Shown here: in pieces, positions 21,139 through 32,979 of the stretch
How the letters are laid out: each line of letters starts with the position of its first letter
Position numbering within the stretch: position 1 is the stretch's first letter
Assembly: GCF_963675165.1 (NCBI RefSeq)
Contig: NC_087380.1
Coordinates: 2,037,803-2,101,802, forward strand
DNA: 64,000 nucleotides
Origin: Halichondria panicea
Taxonomy: Eukaryota > Porifera > Demospongiae > Suberitida > Halichondriidae
Direction of reading: 5' to 3'
Translations under genes and position numbers: made by a program
The notes under the pieces: generated by a model
Told to the model about the DNA's origin: nothing
What the model saw: only the letters and a program-made list of their open reading frames with translations
The model's database searches: none

Positions 21139-24100
21139 ATGAATAAGTTACGAAGTGACTGTGTCTTTTGGCTGGTCCTTTTGATTGGAGGTGCTCAGCT
21201 CTTGTGTGCAGAGGATTTTGGTATGTGCTTGACTGTTGTGACAATATAAAATTATGCCAGAATATATAATGTGTGCATGCATAATAATTGTTACAGTGTA
21301 CCTATCTCTGGGATCAACCAACATCACCACTAACAACACTGAGATCCCCATCACTGATATTGGAGAGGATGCTGTGGGAGGTCTCCCTTCTCTCACCTGT
21401 AACACTGACCTCACTGCCTGCTGTAGAAGTTTTGGTGACAAAAATGGTAATGGAGGTCTAGGACAGTGGACGTATCCTGATGGGAGAGTGATACTAAATA
21501 ATGCTGGGTCAACGGCTGTTAGTGAGCAGTTCTATATTATAAAGAATGCTGCCCAGCTGATTAGACTGGCTCGTAGACAGGGTAACAACTCCCTCACTCC
21601 AACCGGGTCCTACTGTTGTACTGTACCAACTACTGGAGGAGAAATGACCCTCTGTGCCAACCTGGGTGAGTGAATGAGCTAATACATGCTGTGATTATGC
21701 TAGCTATACAACTTATTGGTTTTAGATGAGCTAGTTCCTACCAATTGATGCATGTGCGAATATTTATGCTCCACTTTTTACCTAACATTGTCAATTAACA
21801 TAATTTTACATGCAGTTGTGTGCCCATCTCTCACTCTCGATAATGGAGTGATCTCCTACTCTGACCTGACGTTGAGTGTGGGCAGTGTAGCCATGCACAC
21901 CTGTAACCATGGCTACAGTCTTAGTGGAGATGCCACCAGGAATTGCACCACAAAAGCCTTTAGTGGTGTATGGAGTGGATCAAAACTAACCTGTCAATGT
22001 GTGTTTAACAGCTTGAGTTCATATTCCTTCATTTCAAGTTTTCACCCACCCAGCGGACTGTGGCTCTCCCACCATTCTCAATGGATCTCCTGGAACACCC
22101 ACCCCTGGCACAACTCTCGGAGGAACAGTGACGTACACCTGTTACACTGGGTATGAGGTCTCCAATGGAGTCACCACAGCAATGGCTACCTGTATGGCTA
22201 GTGGGATGTGGGAGTCTCTACTGACTTGTCAACGTACGTAACATAATTATTTTTCTGCTTCTCACATTATTAATCGATTTACAGGTGTTTTATGTGGTGA
22301 CCCTCCCCCTAGCAAAAATGCATCTCCTAGAACACCAACCAAAATAACGTACCAAGGGACAGTGACCTACACCTGTGATACGGGATACTGGATCCGTCGT
22401 GGACTCACCACAGCAAGGGCTACTTGTATGGCGGACAAGAGATGGGGACGTATACCAACTTGTACAAGTATGTGAAATTGCTACTAGCTATATATATCCT
22501 GCATTATGACATTATTCGTACCCACTCAGTGGTGGACTGTGGCTCTCCTCCCACCACTCCCAATGAATCTCCTGGAACACCAACCAGCACAGCATTTGGA
22601 GGGACAGTGTCTTACACATGTAACGATAGATATCACCACATCTCAGGATCAACCACTGTGACTTGTGAGGCTAGTGGGAGTTGGAGCACAAGACCAACTT
22701 GCTCAGGTGAATAATTATTATTACCTGCATGGTGTGCATGTATAGATAATTGTAACAATACCTATATTAGCCATATGCAAAAACCTCCACGAGATTGAAA
22801 ATGGTGACATAAACTATGATCCTGATACCATACCGAGAACAGAGCAAGCCATTGCCTTGTACTCGTGTGTGTCTGGTTACCATCTGTCTGGTGTGATATT
22901 TAGCATTTGTGTGGATGCTCGTATTGGAATGGGTGGTGAGTGGACTGGATCAATACCAAGCTGTATAGGTATGTAGTATAGCACTGTCCATTCTTTTGTA
23001 TACACGTTTTTGTATGGCTGTAATGATGCAGCAATCTGTGATAGTCTGATCCTCGCCCATGGAGTAATCAGCTATAGTCCATCTACTACTCCCAGACTGG
23101 AGGGAACCGTGGCTATACACAGCTGTGAGGAGGGGTACGTACTACTGTCTCCTAGCGTTAAAACAAGAATATGTCAGCCTGACAGGACATGGAGTGGAGA
23201 GAACATCATTTGCCACGGTAAAAATACACATTATAATGTATTTAAGTGCAATGCGATTTACAGCTATCATGTGTCCACCTCTCGCTCATCCCCATGGCTT
23301 GGTAACCTACTCTTCTAGTGGATCACCATATTTGTTTGGATCACAAGCACGATACTTGATGATGTCCTGTCCTGAGGGTACAGAGCCAAGAGGAGGAAAT
23401 TCTATAAGGATTTGTACTGGTGATGGCAGTAGTACTGTGGGGGTGTGGAGTGGAAGTGTTCCTGTCTGTGCAGGTTTGCTTTCAGTTTTCATCAAAATAC
23501 GCCATGCATGCATAGTATACATTTCAATCAACCAGGTCAATCTGTATTTTTATCACTTCAAGGAATATCGTATTCTACCAACAACAGTAACATTCTAGTG
23601 ACCAGAATTAGAGCCACAAATGACACATCCTTGACTTGTCACACCAACTCAACAACCTGCTGTAGGGGTAGGGATAATCCACAAGGAGGTTCAGGAGAGT
23701 GGCTGTTTCCTAATGGAACAATGATCACCGAGAACAGTATCACTGGTAGTGGGTTATATTGGATTAGATACTATCAATCCGTTAGATTGTATCGTCATGG
23801 TGATATCCAGACTCCACAGGGAACCTACTGTTGTAGAATACCTAATCGTCATGGTGATGTCGTGAGTGTTTGTGCTTCTCTTACAGGTGAGGTTATTATA
23901 ATTATTGTATATAAACACTATTCAGAAATGTTATAACTGTTTTGTGACAGCCAACACCGTTCGATGTCCCTCTTACTCAGCACATTATACTATAATACAG
24001 GTGTCCACATTACTGGTATCCAATCTGGTGTGCCCATCTTAATTGGAGGTTCAGTTACCATCACCTGCACCACTGACTCTCCTGCTGACTCAATAATATT

Positions 24101-25900
24101 GCTCCAAGATGACCAGCATCTTCATGAAACTCGTCAGTCAACCAATTTGATATATACTATTCCTCTTGTGACTGACAGCATGCATGGAAACATCTTCAAA
24201 TGTGAAGCCTATTTCCTAGGCACTTCAGACTCTGCTTTTGAAAATGTCATTACTACTGTTAAAAGTAAGTTATACTCGTGACACGCACAAGAAATCAATA
24301 CTCAAATTTGTTATGCAGTTCCTGGACAATCTATCAACACTAGCATCAGCCCATCAAGTGATTCAACTTCACAAGTTGGACATCTCTACATTGTGACTTG
24401 TACTGTGTCTAAGTTGCCTGGGCTAACTCGCACACCAATTGCCCAGTGGCTCAAGGTTTCCATGGGAACTAAAAGAATCGGCATACCCACTCCTAATGAA
24501 GCTGCTCTCATTCTCTCTCCACTGAGAACATCAAATGCTGGCACATACCGTTGTCAGGGCAACCTCACTACTACCATTCGCTCTCTACCACTTTCGAGCA
24601 GCAGTAATTTTACTTTAATTGCGCAAAGTAAGTCAAATCTTCGTAGGCTGCATGTAAATTATTACTTATGTTTTACAGTACCAACACCAGCAGTGACAAT
24701 CTCAAGGTCTCCCTCTAGTTCAGCTTTGTTTGCTAACCTCAGTGTGATAACATTTATATGTCAAGTGTCCATACATACAAGCATTGATACTCCCGTCACT
24801 TTGAGCTTGACTTGGACTCGTGAGGTTTATAGTGATGAAGATGATACAACCACTGAAGTGATCATGGTGAATAGTACAACCAAACAAATCAAGAGAAGAT
24901 GGACATTTAATGATTTAAGTTCAAGGGACCAGAGAGTGACTTGCAATGGAACATTAAGTTCAGCTAGCAGTTTTATTCGAGGCAATAGCAGTATATATGA
25001 AGATAGGTTATCTGTTGCTGGTGAGTTGCCTTCTCTTTAGCCTATGACAAAGATAACACTTTCTTTTGCATTCAGGTATGTTCCTGATGTTTAACGGCAG
25101 TGTACTGGACAACAAGACCTCTGTACCAGCGAGGGATGTACGTGTCATCCAGTGTTACTCTGATAAGACAGATACATTCAATGCAAACCAACACGGATGG
25201 ACTTTCCCTAATAGCACCAAGATTACTAACGTCAGCACACTGGCTGTTGCAACACGGGAGGGAGGACATCTGACACTCACTCGAGTGGGGAACAGTTCCC
25301 TGCCAGCTGGAGAGTATTGTTGCAAGGCTCAGGATGCCAGGGGAACTAGCCACACCCTCTGTGTGCATGTGGAGCAAAGTCGCTCAGTGTTGTTAAGGTT
25401 CCGATTGGTCGGTGGAGTGGTAGGAGGAGTGGTCATTGTCCTTATCCTTGTGATTGTTGTCATAGTGATAGCTAATTTTGTGTTTAAGAGCAGAAGAGAG
25501 AAGCTTACTATCAACAAAACAACAAAGTAAATTGATGAATGTTTTATATGTTTATAATTATTGCTGAATTCTGATACACTTTCCTCTCTCCCCCAGATGT
25601 AACGTACCACCAGTGTCGCTAAAGGGTGGGGTCAGTACTGGTGAGATACACACATACGAGATGATTGAAATGGGTCACGAATACGAGGAAGTGTCCAAGT
25701 TCCAAGGAGCCGTCGGTGGAGAGTATGAGATCATTGGAGCACCCCCACAGACAACTGGCTCCGAGAGTAAGGCTGTTATAAAGACTGAGCCATCACCACC
25801 CACTCCACCACAACCCTCTGGAAATGATATTGAGTTTACAGAGTGCATTGCTTACAGCACGACCACCCACAGTCGCCCCCCACAGCCCACAGGCTTATGA
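21139..25900 (+). CDS. Gene C: compact CCP/Ig receptor with tyrosine-motif tail
   Basis: Fifteen exons in one frame of about 1262 residues: 21139-21220, 21297-21665, 21816-21998, 22054-22233, 22285-22467, 22530-22706, 22771-22968, 23032-23217, 23264-23473, 23536-23886, 24001-24264, 24319-24627, 24679-25020, 25076-25526, 25597-25900. Order: signal peptide, V-type Ig-like, 7 CCP, V-type Ig-like, 3 Ig, V-type Ig-like fused to helix, tail. An in-frame upstream ATG at 21124 exists; 21139 matches its paralogues. Compared with B it has lost the CCP-EGF block and the membrane-proximal domain, apparently by deletions that kept the frame. Confidence 0.82.
21297..21665 (+). CDS. Gene C exon: N-terminal V-type Ig-like module
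   Basis: First module after the signal peptide, as in E (36171-36533) and F (50464-50826), while B begins with CCP. Motifs LTCNTDLTACC, GQWTYPDG, TGSYCC and LCANLG. As the membrane-distal domain it is the best candidate for ligand contact (inference). Confidence 0.78.
21816..23473 (+). CDS. Gene C exons: seven CCP modules
   Basis: Exons 21816-21998, 22054-22233, 22285-22467, 22530-22706, 22771-22968, 23032-23217 and 23264-23473, all phase 1-1 with four cysteines each. Modules 2-7 are collinear with gene B exons 14118-15247 plus a YGTQ-type module, so this block was copied as a unit. The first donor is GTGTGT. Confidence 0.82.
23536..23886 (+). CDS. Gene C exon: second V-type Ig-like module
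   Basis: Paralogue of gene A 1986-2336 with very similar sequence ([14 protein letters not shown]) and the complete cysteine set LTCHTN, TTCC, YCC. It follows a YGSQARY-type CCP as in A, B and D. Confidence 0.8.
23951..23980 (+). pseudogene. CCP exon stub in gene C
   Basis: After GTGACAG the sequence reads NTVRCPSYS, the start of the NTIRCPSDS-type CCP that follows the V-type Ig exon in A, B and D, then breaks off within 30 bases into the intron ahead of the Ig block. It marks a deletion endpoint that removed the CCP, EGF and CCP stretch. Confidence 0.65.
24001..25020 (+). CDS. Gene C exons: three Ig modules
   Basis: Exons 24001-24264, 24319-24627 and 24679-25020, paralogous to B 15995-17021 and F 54687-55719, with cysteine pairs ITC-FKC, VTC-YRC and FIC-VTC. 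Phase 1-1. Confidence 0.82.
25076..25526 (+). CDS. Gene C exon: V-type Ig-like module fused directly to membrane helix
   Basis: The exon follows the B exon 17071-17432 as far as SVLLRFRL and then continues at the VGGVVGG start of the helix. The rest of the membrane-proximal domain and the intron present in B are missing. Frame and phases at both ends are intact, so one precise deletion made a new exon and shortened the stalk by about 105 residues. Confidence 0.8.
25597..25900 (+). CDS. Gene C cytoplasmic tail with YEMI, YEEV and YEII motifs
   Basis: Shortest of the four tails: the proline segment is reduced to one TPP, but all tyrosine motifs and the C-terminal [12 protein letters not shown] are kept. 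Joined in phase through the split Lys codon. Confidence 0.82.
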
Positions 25901-26705
25901 ACAAATACCGCCGTTGATGCTGACTGCTTATAATTATGACAACATATGTGTACCTATACATAATTTCATTTTGTGTATATATTCGTGAAAACTCTGATAA
26001 CGAGTGCAAGCGTTTTGCTTTGCTCATGTGTTAGCTATAACTTCTTGCTTTGTATATTAATTTTATTGTGTTTGCAATTGTTGACATGAACCCACACAGT
26101 CAATATCATAATTATAGAAGAAGAGTTTAAAAAAACAGATGATGCGAATTATCTTAGAAGATAGATCTATACTGAGTAGACTCTCGCTCTTCCGGCTTTC
26201 TGAAGTACGGCCACCTCGATATACGCCATTATGTTTGAAACTGCCAACATGAGCCACCTATTAGTTCCGCTGATAACACACTACAAACCAGCTGATATTA
26301 ACCATTACCCAGAATACCACCTCCGAACAGCGTTGAATGCGACCTATACGCTCTACCGGCTCGGCTCGTATACACTAAAGGTATTTGTCACTCTCATTAC
26401 TGTACATGTCATTCTCTATAACAATTACCGCATGAGGGGGGGGGGTCTCAGAATTTATTTTTGATTTTAGTTAATCATGTGTCCGTTAGTTTATGTTCAA
26501 AGATCTTTGGTCTGCATTTGCATTTACACGTTCTTGCATGGGTAATGTCATCAGTCCTTCGTGAATATGAATATGACAAGGTTTCCTCACTGTAATATGT
26601 TTAGTAGCCACTGTGTGTATATTATTGACACATTGGTATTTATGAGAAGATATTGACGTTCAGTTGTGTGCTTAGAGGGAGGGGTGTGATTGCTTTCAAT
26701 ATGAT

Positions 26706-26860
26706 ATAGAGTGCTTTAGTGTTTATTGTGAGCATCGCTTGTTGTGTTACCCTGAGCATAGATAACAGAGACTGCTCTATTATCTACGCCCTGAGGCAGT
26801 GATTGCCACCTCTTATAGGCCTTGTGATAGCTTACAGCAAATGGTGCATGTTTTTGCTTT
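26706..26860. repeat. Conserved spacer block, copy 4
   Basis: The block is split by about 35 extra bases (GATAACAGAGACTGCTC region) and otherwise matches the other copies. Confidence 0.55.
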
Positions 26861-27045
26861 TGCTCCAATATATCAATCTGTGTTTGATAGCTGCAGGAGC
26901 ACATTACAGTAATGTGCTCCTGATAGCTGATACTAACATGCAGATCTACAGTGCCATACATCTCAGTTAAACTATAGTACAATCATGTATATAGTCTACT
27001 TAGTTTTAAAGTCATGATTATAATTATAACGAACCACCCCCCCAG

Positions 27046-27149
27046 AGATGGTTCTCGAGACATGCTCTGGTAAACCTAACAGGACTTTCCTGGTTTGACC
27101 CAGGATAATGTGGAGGAGTTCTCCACCTTGCCTTGTCACACACACGATT
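27046..27149 (+). pseudogene. SH2 N-half exon relic, copy 3
   Basis: DGSRDM is recognisable; deletions in the GKPNGTFLVRP part and a TGA at the FLVR position (CTGGTTTGACC) destroy the frame. Ends before GTAAGT. Confidence 0.6.
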
Positions 27150-27356
27150 GTAAGTAGGGTAGTTCATTGCTGTCTGTCAAGAGAGGCCATTAGCTACATG
27201 GACTCATTACAAGGACATGTACAGTATCTGTACTTTGTCATAGAGCCCATGCTATCTAAATTATATGTATCAGCAGGAGTGCATTCATGCACTCCTGGCA
27301 CTCCTGGTATCAGATTATGTGCTTTTTGATTACTTTCCTCTTTCTCCCCTGTGCAG

Positions 27357-27554
27357 AGATAGAGGCAGGCTCAAGAGGATCCCCGTGTACAGAGACCCTG
27401 CTGGAGGGGGGGGTACGGATTTGTATCACCATTCAAATTTGACTCTCTGCTCAGTTTAGTTCTGTACTATGCCACCAACACGATGGAGAAACACAACCCT
27501 GAACTAGAGACAATGCTTAGATACCCTGCATTCCATGTGGACAGGGGCCATTAG
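27357..27554 (+). pseudogene. SH2 C-half exon relic, copy 3
   Basis: Starts RDRGRLKRIPVYRDPAG, then an expanded G-run shifts the frame; downstream FDSLLSLVLYYATNTMEKHNP is intact in another frame up to TAG. Confidence 0.65.
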
Positions 27555-27734
27555 TAACTGAACTAGCAGCTGTACAGTATTGTATGTGTATGTGTAGGAT
27601 TCTTTTTCTGTGTATGTGCTGTGTCTTTTTCTGTGTATGTGCTGTGTGTATGTGGGTGCATGTACGCTTTTGATGTGTGAACAATTCAGACTTCCTGTTG
27701 TGATCACTTAATTTGGAGCATGCATGAATGCAGC

Positions 27735-27822
27735 ATGAAGAAGACAAGATTACTGTGTCTCATCTTGGCTGGTCTTTTTGACTGGAGCTGCTCACTCCTA
27801 CTAGCCTGGGTGTGTGTAGAGG
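27735..27822 (+). CDS. Gene D signal-peptide exon
   Basis: MKKTRLLCLILAGLF and a Leu-rich core. DNA similarity to the other signal-peptide exons is clear, but part of it is read in a different frame after small indels; it is still a plausible signal sequence. The donor is GTACGT. Confidence 0.6.
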
Positions 27823-28679
27823 GTACGTTTAACAGTTTCTTTTGTAACCTCTCCAACCACTAAGTATAAATACTAGTCTCGTAAGCCAAACTGTGTCCGT
27901 AAGTATTTATTTATACCATAGCAATAAAATTATCTGTTACAAAGCAATTGTACAGGCTGTCTGTCAATGGTAGGGGGGTAATTTGGCACATTGGTATCAC
28001 AAGTGTACTTATAGCTATAGCTACATATATGCCACTGACTTTTTATACACCGACTTTATGCATATGCATGTGAGTGGTTAAATGCTGTTTGTGTGTTACA
28101 AAATGTTCGTTTGTTTTTCACACAGCTATTGAGTGTCACACTCTACCCAATGTTCCCAATGGATTCATCACCTACTCAACCGACGACACACCTGACTATA
28201 ATCTGGGCACTGTGGCCACTTATGCCTGTGACCCTGGGTTTGTTTTGGACCTCTCCCTAGGGGGATCTAAGATGAGAACTTGTATTGATGATATGGACAA
28301 TGATGCAGAGGGAGCGTTTGATAGACAGGCTCCAATATGTGTCCGTAAGTTTTAATTTTGGTCTGATTTACAATGCGAATTTCTGACCTGCTGAACTTAA
28401 ACATATGCATGCAGGCATCGTTTGCCAACCTCTTTTCCGTTACTCCTATGGTATGATAACCTATCATCCCGAAACTCCACCTTTCTCATATGGAACACGA
28501 GCACAGTATGTCGTCTCATGCCCTCCCGAACTGGAGAGAAGAGGAGGAGATGATGAGAGGACCTGTACCACTAATGGAAACAGTGCTGTGAGGGTGTGGT
28601 CTGGAGCTGCTCCCCTCTGTGCAGGTTTGCAGAGTAAATGTTGCATGTTCAAAGTTGAAACATCTTCTCTTGTATATAG

Positions 28680-29037
28680 CTCGAGGAATTTTCTTGTCAT
28701 TTCAAGGAACAACCTACACTACTAACAACAGTTAATATTGTACTCACCAGAATTGAGACTACAAATGACACATCCTTGACCTGTCACACTGACTCAACCA
28801 CCTGCTGTAGAGGTGTAGACCCATCTTCAGGTATGGTACTGGAGAGTGGCTGTTTCCTAATGGAACAAGTATTGTCTGGAGGAAGAGAGTACCTGGTGAT
28901 GGGTTCTATTATACAAGGTTTCATCAAGTTATCAGACTGTATCGTAATGATGATACCCCAGACTCCACTGGGAACCTACTGCTGTAGAATACCTGACAGT
29001 GGTGGAGAGATGAGGACATTCTGTGCAAACCTCGTTG
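28680..29037 (+). pseudogene. Broken V-type Ig-like exon in gene D
   Basis: One inserted T (AACAACAGTTAATATT, where B has AACAGTAATATT) creates TAA early, and further indels occur near the GEW and DIQTP equivalents. Length 358 is not a multiple of three. Splice sites remain. Confidence 0.75.
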
Positions 29038-29623
29038 GTGAGTGATGTTTATATGTATAATTATAGGTATTGCTTACTTGTTAATAGTGCAGCCGACACC
29101 ATTCGCTGTCCCTCTGACTCGTTGATGGCTCCCACTAATGGGATGGTCTCATATTCTAGTCCAGTGGAAGGTGGCAGTTACGTTTTTGGAACAGTGGCCA
29201 CCTTTTCCTGCTCACCTGGTTTTGCCCTGACTACTCTTGAGACTAGAACATGTACAGGTCCAAAAAGTGCTGAAATTGGAACCTTCAGTGGTTCAAGTCC
29301 AACATGTGATGGTGAGAAGCCATAATTATACAAAGAGTCTAGTTGCATAATATTTTATTTCTTAGAGATCACTTGCTCTGCTCCTCTTAATATTGTCAAT
29401 GGAACGATTGGCTACTCATCTCCTAGTACAACTGAAGTGTTCAATTACGGAACAACAGCTACTTATCAATGCAATCATGGACACATGTTAACAAGTGGAG
29501 ACAGTGAGAGGACCTGTACTGGTGATGGTAGTCCTAGAGGTCGGTGGGATGGTACTGCTCCTCAATGTCCACGTATATTATAATATTAATTTTGCCATAT
29601 CACATGATAATGTACACAAACAG

Positions 29624-29796
29624 CTGTGGATTGTGGGACTTCTCCTCCTATTACCAATGGATCTCCTGGGATACCAACAACCACAACATTCACAGGGACA
29701 GTACCTACAGCTGTAATGATGGCTATGCACTCTTTGGGATTGCTACAAGTACTTGTCAGGCAGATGCAACCTGGAACAGACCACCAGAATGCAGAG
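29624..29796 (+). pseudogene. CCP exon with one-base deletion in gene D
   Basis: GGGACAGTACCTAC replaces the GGGACAGTGACCTAC of the copies in A, B and E; the exon is 173 rather than 174 bases, which shifts the frame at the TYSC codons. Confidence 0.75.
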
Positions 29797-29870
29797 GTAT
29801 GTACACATTCAGTGTTTGCATTCACACATTTAGTTCTGCTGCATATGCTAATAATTATGTTGTTTGTTAG

Positions 29871-30038
29871 AGCGCATATGCCCAGTGGGAACCTATCACA
29901 AAGAGTTGTCAACTGGAGAGAGTGTGTGTGTGCCTTGCCCTAGAAACACCTTCAGCATTGTTGAAAATAGTGTGGAGTGTACCTGTTTTCGCGGCTACTA
30001 CAGGACAAAACCAGAAGGACCAAACTTTCCATGTTCAT
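29871..30038 (+). CDS. Gene D exon: Eph-receptor-like cysteine-rich module
   Basis: Reads CPVGTYHKELSTGE, CVPCPRNTFS, ECTCFRGYYRT and ends PCS: the spacing C-PxGTY, C-xxCPxxT-S, C-xCxxGYYR is that of the Eph receptor / GCC2-GCC3 cysteine-rich region that precedes FN3 domains. It is unique in the window, so D appears to have acquired its 3' half from another receptor gene. Confidence 0.72.
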
Positions 30039-30131
30039 GTAAGGATTGCACTCTGCAAGGCATGCATGCGGGTGTTCAGTAGTTGAATTATACGATATAT
30101 TGACAATTAAAATGTTAGTTTATCCATATAG

Positions 30132-30900
30132 CCCCTCCGGTTAGCTGTGAGAGTTTGCAAGTAGTTACTGAGAGAACTCGAGGTAACACAATCACTGTGC
30201 GTTGGGAGAGGCCCGAGATCACTGGGAGAGACGACTTCTATTACAACATATTCTACTCTGAGGACAACCAGACCTTCACTCAACACAACAGCAGGCCGTA
30301 CGTCAAACAAGACTCCCTAGTGGACTACTCAGTGTCTGGTCTGCGGCCACTCACCACCTACACCATCCGAGTGATCCCTGAGAATGGAGTGAGTGATCAG
30401 GAGGACGGAGGGCAGAACAGGAGCTGTGATGTGGTAACCATGACTGGGGATATAAGTGAGTGGACTCGCATTTTTGAAACCATTCTGTTAGATAATTATT
30501 GCATGTGTAGTTAGTTGTACAATTGAAAATTATTGTGATTGAATATCCTAATTAATATTTCTACCTTGCCCTCAAGGGTCTAATGCCCCCTCCCTGGTGA
30601 TCGGTTTCTGCACTGTTGTGGTTTGGATCGAGCCCACAAGGTCGTATGGGAGGATCACTGGCTATGACGTCAGGTTCATTCCTCAAGGGTCTGGTTCAGA
30701 TTTGGTGGTGTCCAAAGGAAGAAAAGAACTTTTCCACGCCATTGGAGATGATACCATGCTCATCAGTACTGATAACGCCATGGTGCAGGTATGACTACAC
30801 ATGCATCTATTATTGTATTTCAGCAATGCTATGTATAATGTTCAGGTGAGAGCAAAAACGTCAGTTGCAGAGGGGAGGTGGAGTGAGGTAATGCCATTGG
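30132..30900 (+). CDS. Gene D exons: two FN3 modules
   Basis: Exon 30132-30455 is a complete FN3 (TVRWERP, YYNIFYS, VSGLRPLTTYTIRVIPENG). Exons 30577-30788 and 30846-30900 form a second, shorter FN3 (WIEP, GYDVRFIPQG, VQVRAKT, GRWSE) with the intron before the G-strand part, as is common in FN3 genes. Confidence 0.75.
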
Positions 30901-31400
30901 GTAAGTTTTGTGTGTGATTACACCAAGTTCCATGTCACTACGCTTTATATCGTACAGGTTGCAAGAATACTGAAGGTTCCACTGGCCCTATATGAGTGAA
31001 TAATGATACGTAATGACAGCTAATATTTATAGAACCGAATTAATATTGTATAGATGATGTAGCAAGATCTTTAGAGGTGATATTTTTGTAACCCGTCGAG
31101 GAAAGTAGAATAATATAATTAATTAGCAGTAGAACTATCTTGACATTGTTTGCCGGGCTAATGGAACAGTTTATATGGAATGTAGTGGGTAGGTTCTAGT
31201 ATGTACGAATGTTTGCTGCTGGTGTGTTTCTGTGCATTGATGTTTTCACATTGCATCAACTCATGCACTTTGTGTGTTGTGATTACAGATAAGGTGCACA
31301 CTTAGGCTAATCTGGCAGCCTTTAGTATGCATGGTTGTGCCTCTAATCAGTTCATATGCACGATTAAAGGACCTATTGTAGTAATATTATACTCATACCA

Positions 31401-31551
31401 TAGGCTGTTGGTGAGCAATTCTTGTGAGGAATGCTCCCCAACTCGTCTAACAACTCCTTGAGTCCAACTGGGTCCTACAGTTCAGTTGTACCATACCAAC
31501 TATTGGAGGAGAAATAATCTGTTGTGCCAACCTCAGTTACCTGGGTGAGTG
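31401..31551 (+). pseudogene. Orphan V-type Ig exon fragment
   Basis: Matches the second half of the N-terminal Ig exon of E/F (NAPQL, LTPTGSY, PTTGGE, CANL equivalents) with in-frame stops and an extra TTCAG. A GTGAGT donor follows. It shows that another receptor copy once existed between D and E. Confidence 0.7.
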
Positions 31552-32625
31552 AGCTAGTATACAGCAGTGCATGATGGATACATGTGCGTGTGGGGACGAT
31601 ACACAATTATGGCTCAAAGTAATAGTTGTAAATCACACGTGCATCCAGTCTAGGTTACCACAAATTGCAATTTGTGAGTAGTTGTACTTAAATGTAAGTA
31701 TCCTATGATTGGAACATTTCTAAGAAAATATGCTGATACTAATGAATGAATTTCCACGGCAACATAAGGTGATGGGTTTGTGATGGTTACAGAACACAGT
31801 AAACTTAGTTAATAGAAAATACCTCCAACGGTTTCCAGCTAAAGTCTGGGACTTTATCACAACATCTATAAAAATTGCAAGAGTGCGTTGCTCACAGCTA
31901 GACCCTAATAAAATTTCACCTATTATTCTATTCGAAAAATGTGCCTATTATTCATAATTATTCCCCAAAAAATGTTACAGAACGTAGACGTACTAGCACA
32001 CACACACACACACACACACAACATAATCAATATGAGAACGTCCTTATGCAAAACTAAATGTAATGATCTTTACCAAAAATGGACATTGTTGCATAATTAT
32101 AATTTATTCCCAAATTATTACTTTTAAATTACCTATTATGCTAATATTCCAGCATAATTTATTAGGGCCTACAGTCTCATCCCACAAGCTTATGAAATAC
32201 CCAACCCCTTGTATCATTATGCAACTGTTGACTATAATTATGTCCATGTACAATGTTATAATAACATTATACATGCACATAGTCAACAATATTGCTAGTT
32301 TCTGCCATTTCATTTTGCATGGCCATGAGATCGAGGGTGAGTACAGTTGCACGGTTACCACCACCCAGGATCGTTGACTATACCCTCACTTCAATGTGAG
32401 TCAACTAGCACACACTAACTGTATGAATGGCAAGTCTAGTTATATATATGCTATGTTGTTGTGCATGCAACAGTGTGCTCTAAGATTATATTAGTGTTTT
32501 GTCCTCTATGGTTGGAAGCTGTACGCATGATTGATTCTCTAATGTTGATTTAGTGCTTCCTTTGCTTGAATGTATAGCTGCTAGGTGTCTCGCATTATTT
32601 GTATATCCTTTGAGTTTCCTTGCAG

Positions 32626-32712
32626 TCTCAACAGCTGATCAGCTAAGGGTCTGAAGGTGTCATGTGACCTGCCGCACTTTTTAGAGTCAGCCCGGAAGAA
32701 CCCAAGCATCTC
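32626..32712 (+). pseudogene. Short acidic exon relic, copy 1
   Basis: After TTGCAG: STADQL..., then indels. It corresponds to 62762-62849, which reads openly STAEQLQGSEVSPDLSHF... and ends in phase with the SH2-N exon. GTGAGT donor kept. Confidence 0.55.
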
Positions 32713-32979
32713 GTGAGTCAACCAACATCTCTTGAGTGCATAATTGGCTATGGGTATCCTTATAATGTCCCCCCACTGGCAAATGTGAAAGCGCAATACA
32801 TGTACATCTTAATTTGCTGGGTATTTTCTATAGTATTTCCTAGGGCAGGTACAGCAGCAGGGTTCAGTAGCCTACATATTACTGTATGTATACCATTACC
32901 ACCACTGGTAGACCATGATCTAGTTTGTCTACCATTGGCTTTCTTTGACATAATAGCTGTTACAGGTCAGCTGGGATGG

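Larger units (their letters stand above)
25901..27734. other. Spacer C-D with block and SH2 relics
   Basis: Contains a G-run near 26438, an open frame at 26231-26464 (starting MFETANMSHLL) with no recognisable domain, the conserved block (26706-26860) interrupted by a small inserted repeat, SH2-N (27046-27149) and SH2-C (27357-27554) relics, and a conserved upstream block at 27651-27706. Confidence 0.55.
27735..30995 (+). pseudogene. Gene D: chimeric CCP, Eph-like and FN3 gene with two broken exons
   Basis: Exons: 27735-27822 (signal peptide), 28126-28344, 28415-28624 (CCP), 28680-29037 (Ig-like, broken), 29093-29311, 29366-29572 (CCP), 29624-29796 (CCP, one base lost), 29871-30038 (Eph-like Cys-rich), 30132-30455 (FN3), 30577-30788, 30846-30900 (second FN3), 30958-30995 (short last exon, TGA). 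Both damaged exons are phase-symmetric, so a transcript skipping them stays in frame to the TGA. There is no membrane helix; such a product would be secreted. Either a decaying pseudogene or an exon-skipping soluble form; pseudogene is slightly preferred. Confidence 0.6.

Noticed and set aside
26231-26464. Open frame starting MFETANMSHLL with a possible donor at its end
   Set aside because: No recognisable domain, no clear partner exon and no paralogue elsewhere in the window.
28464-28712. Minus-strand frames opposite gene D exons
   Set aside because: Antisense shadows of GC-richer CCP exons.
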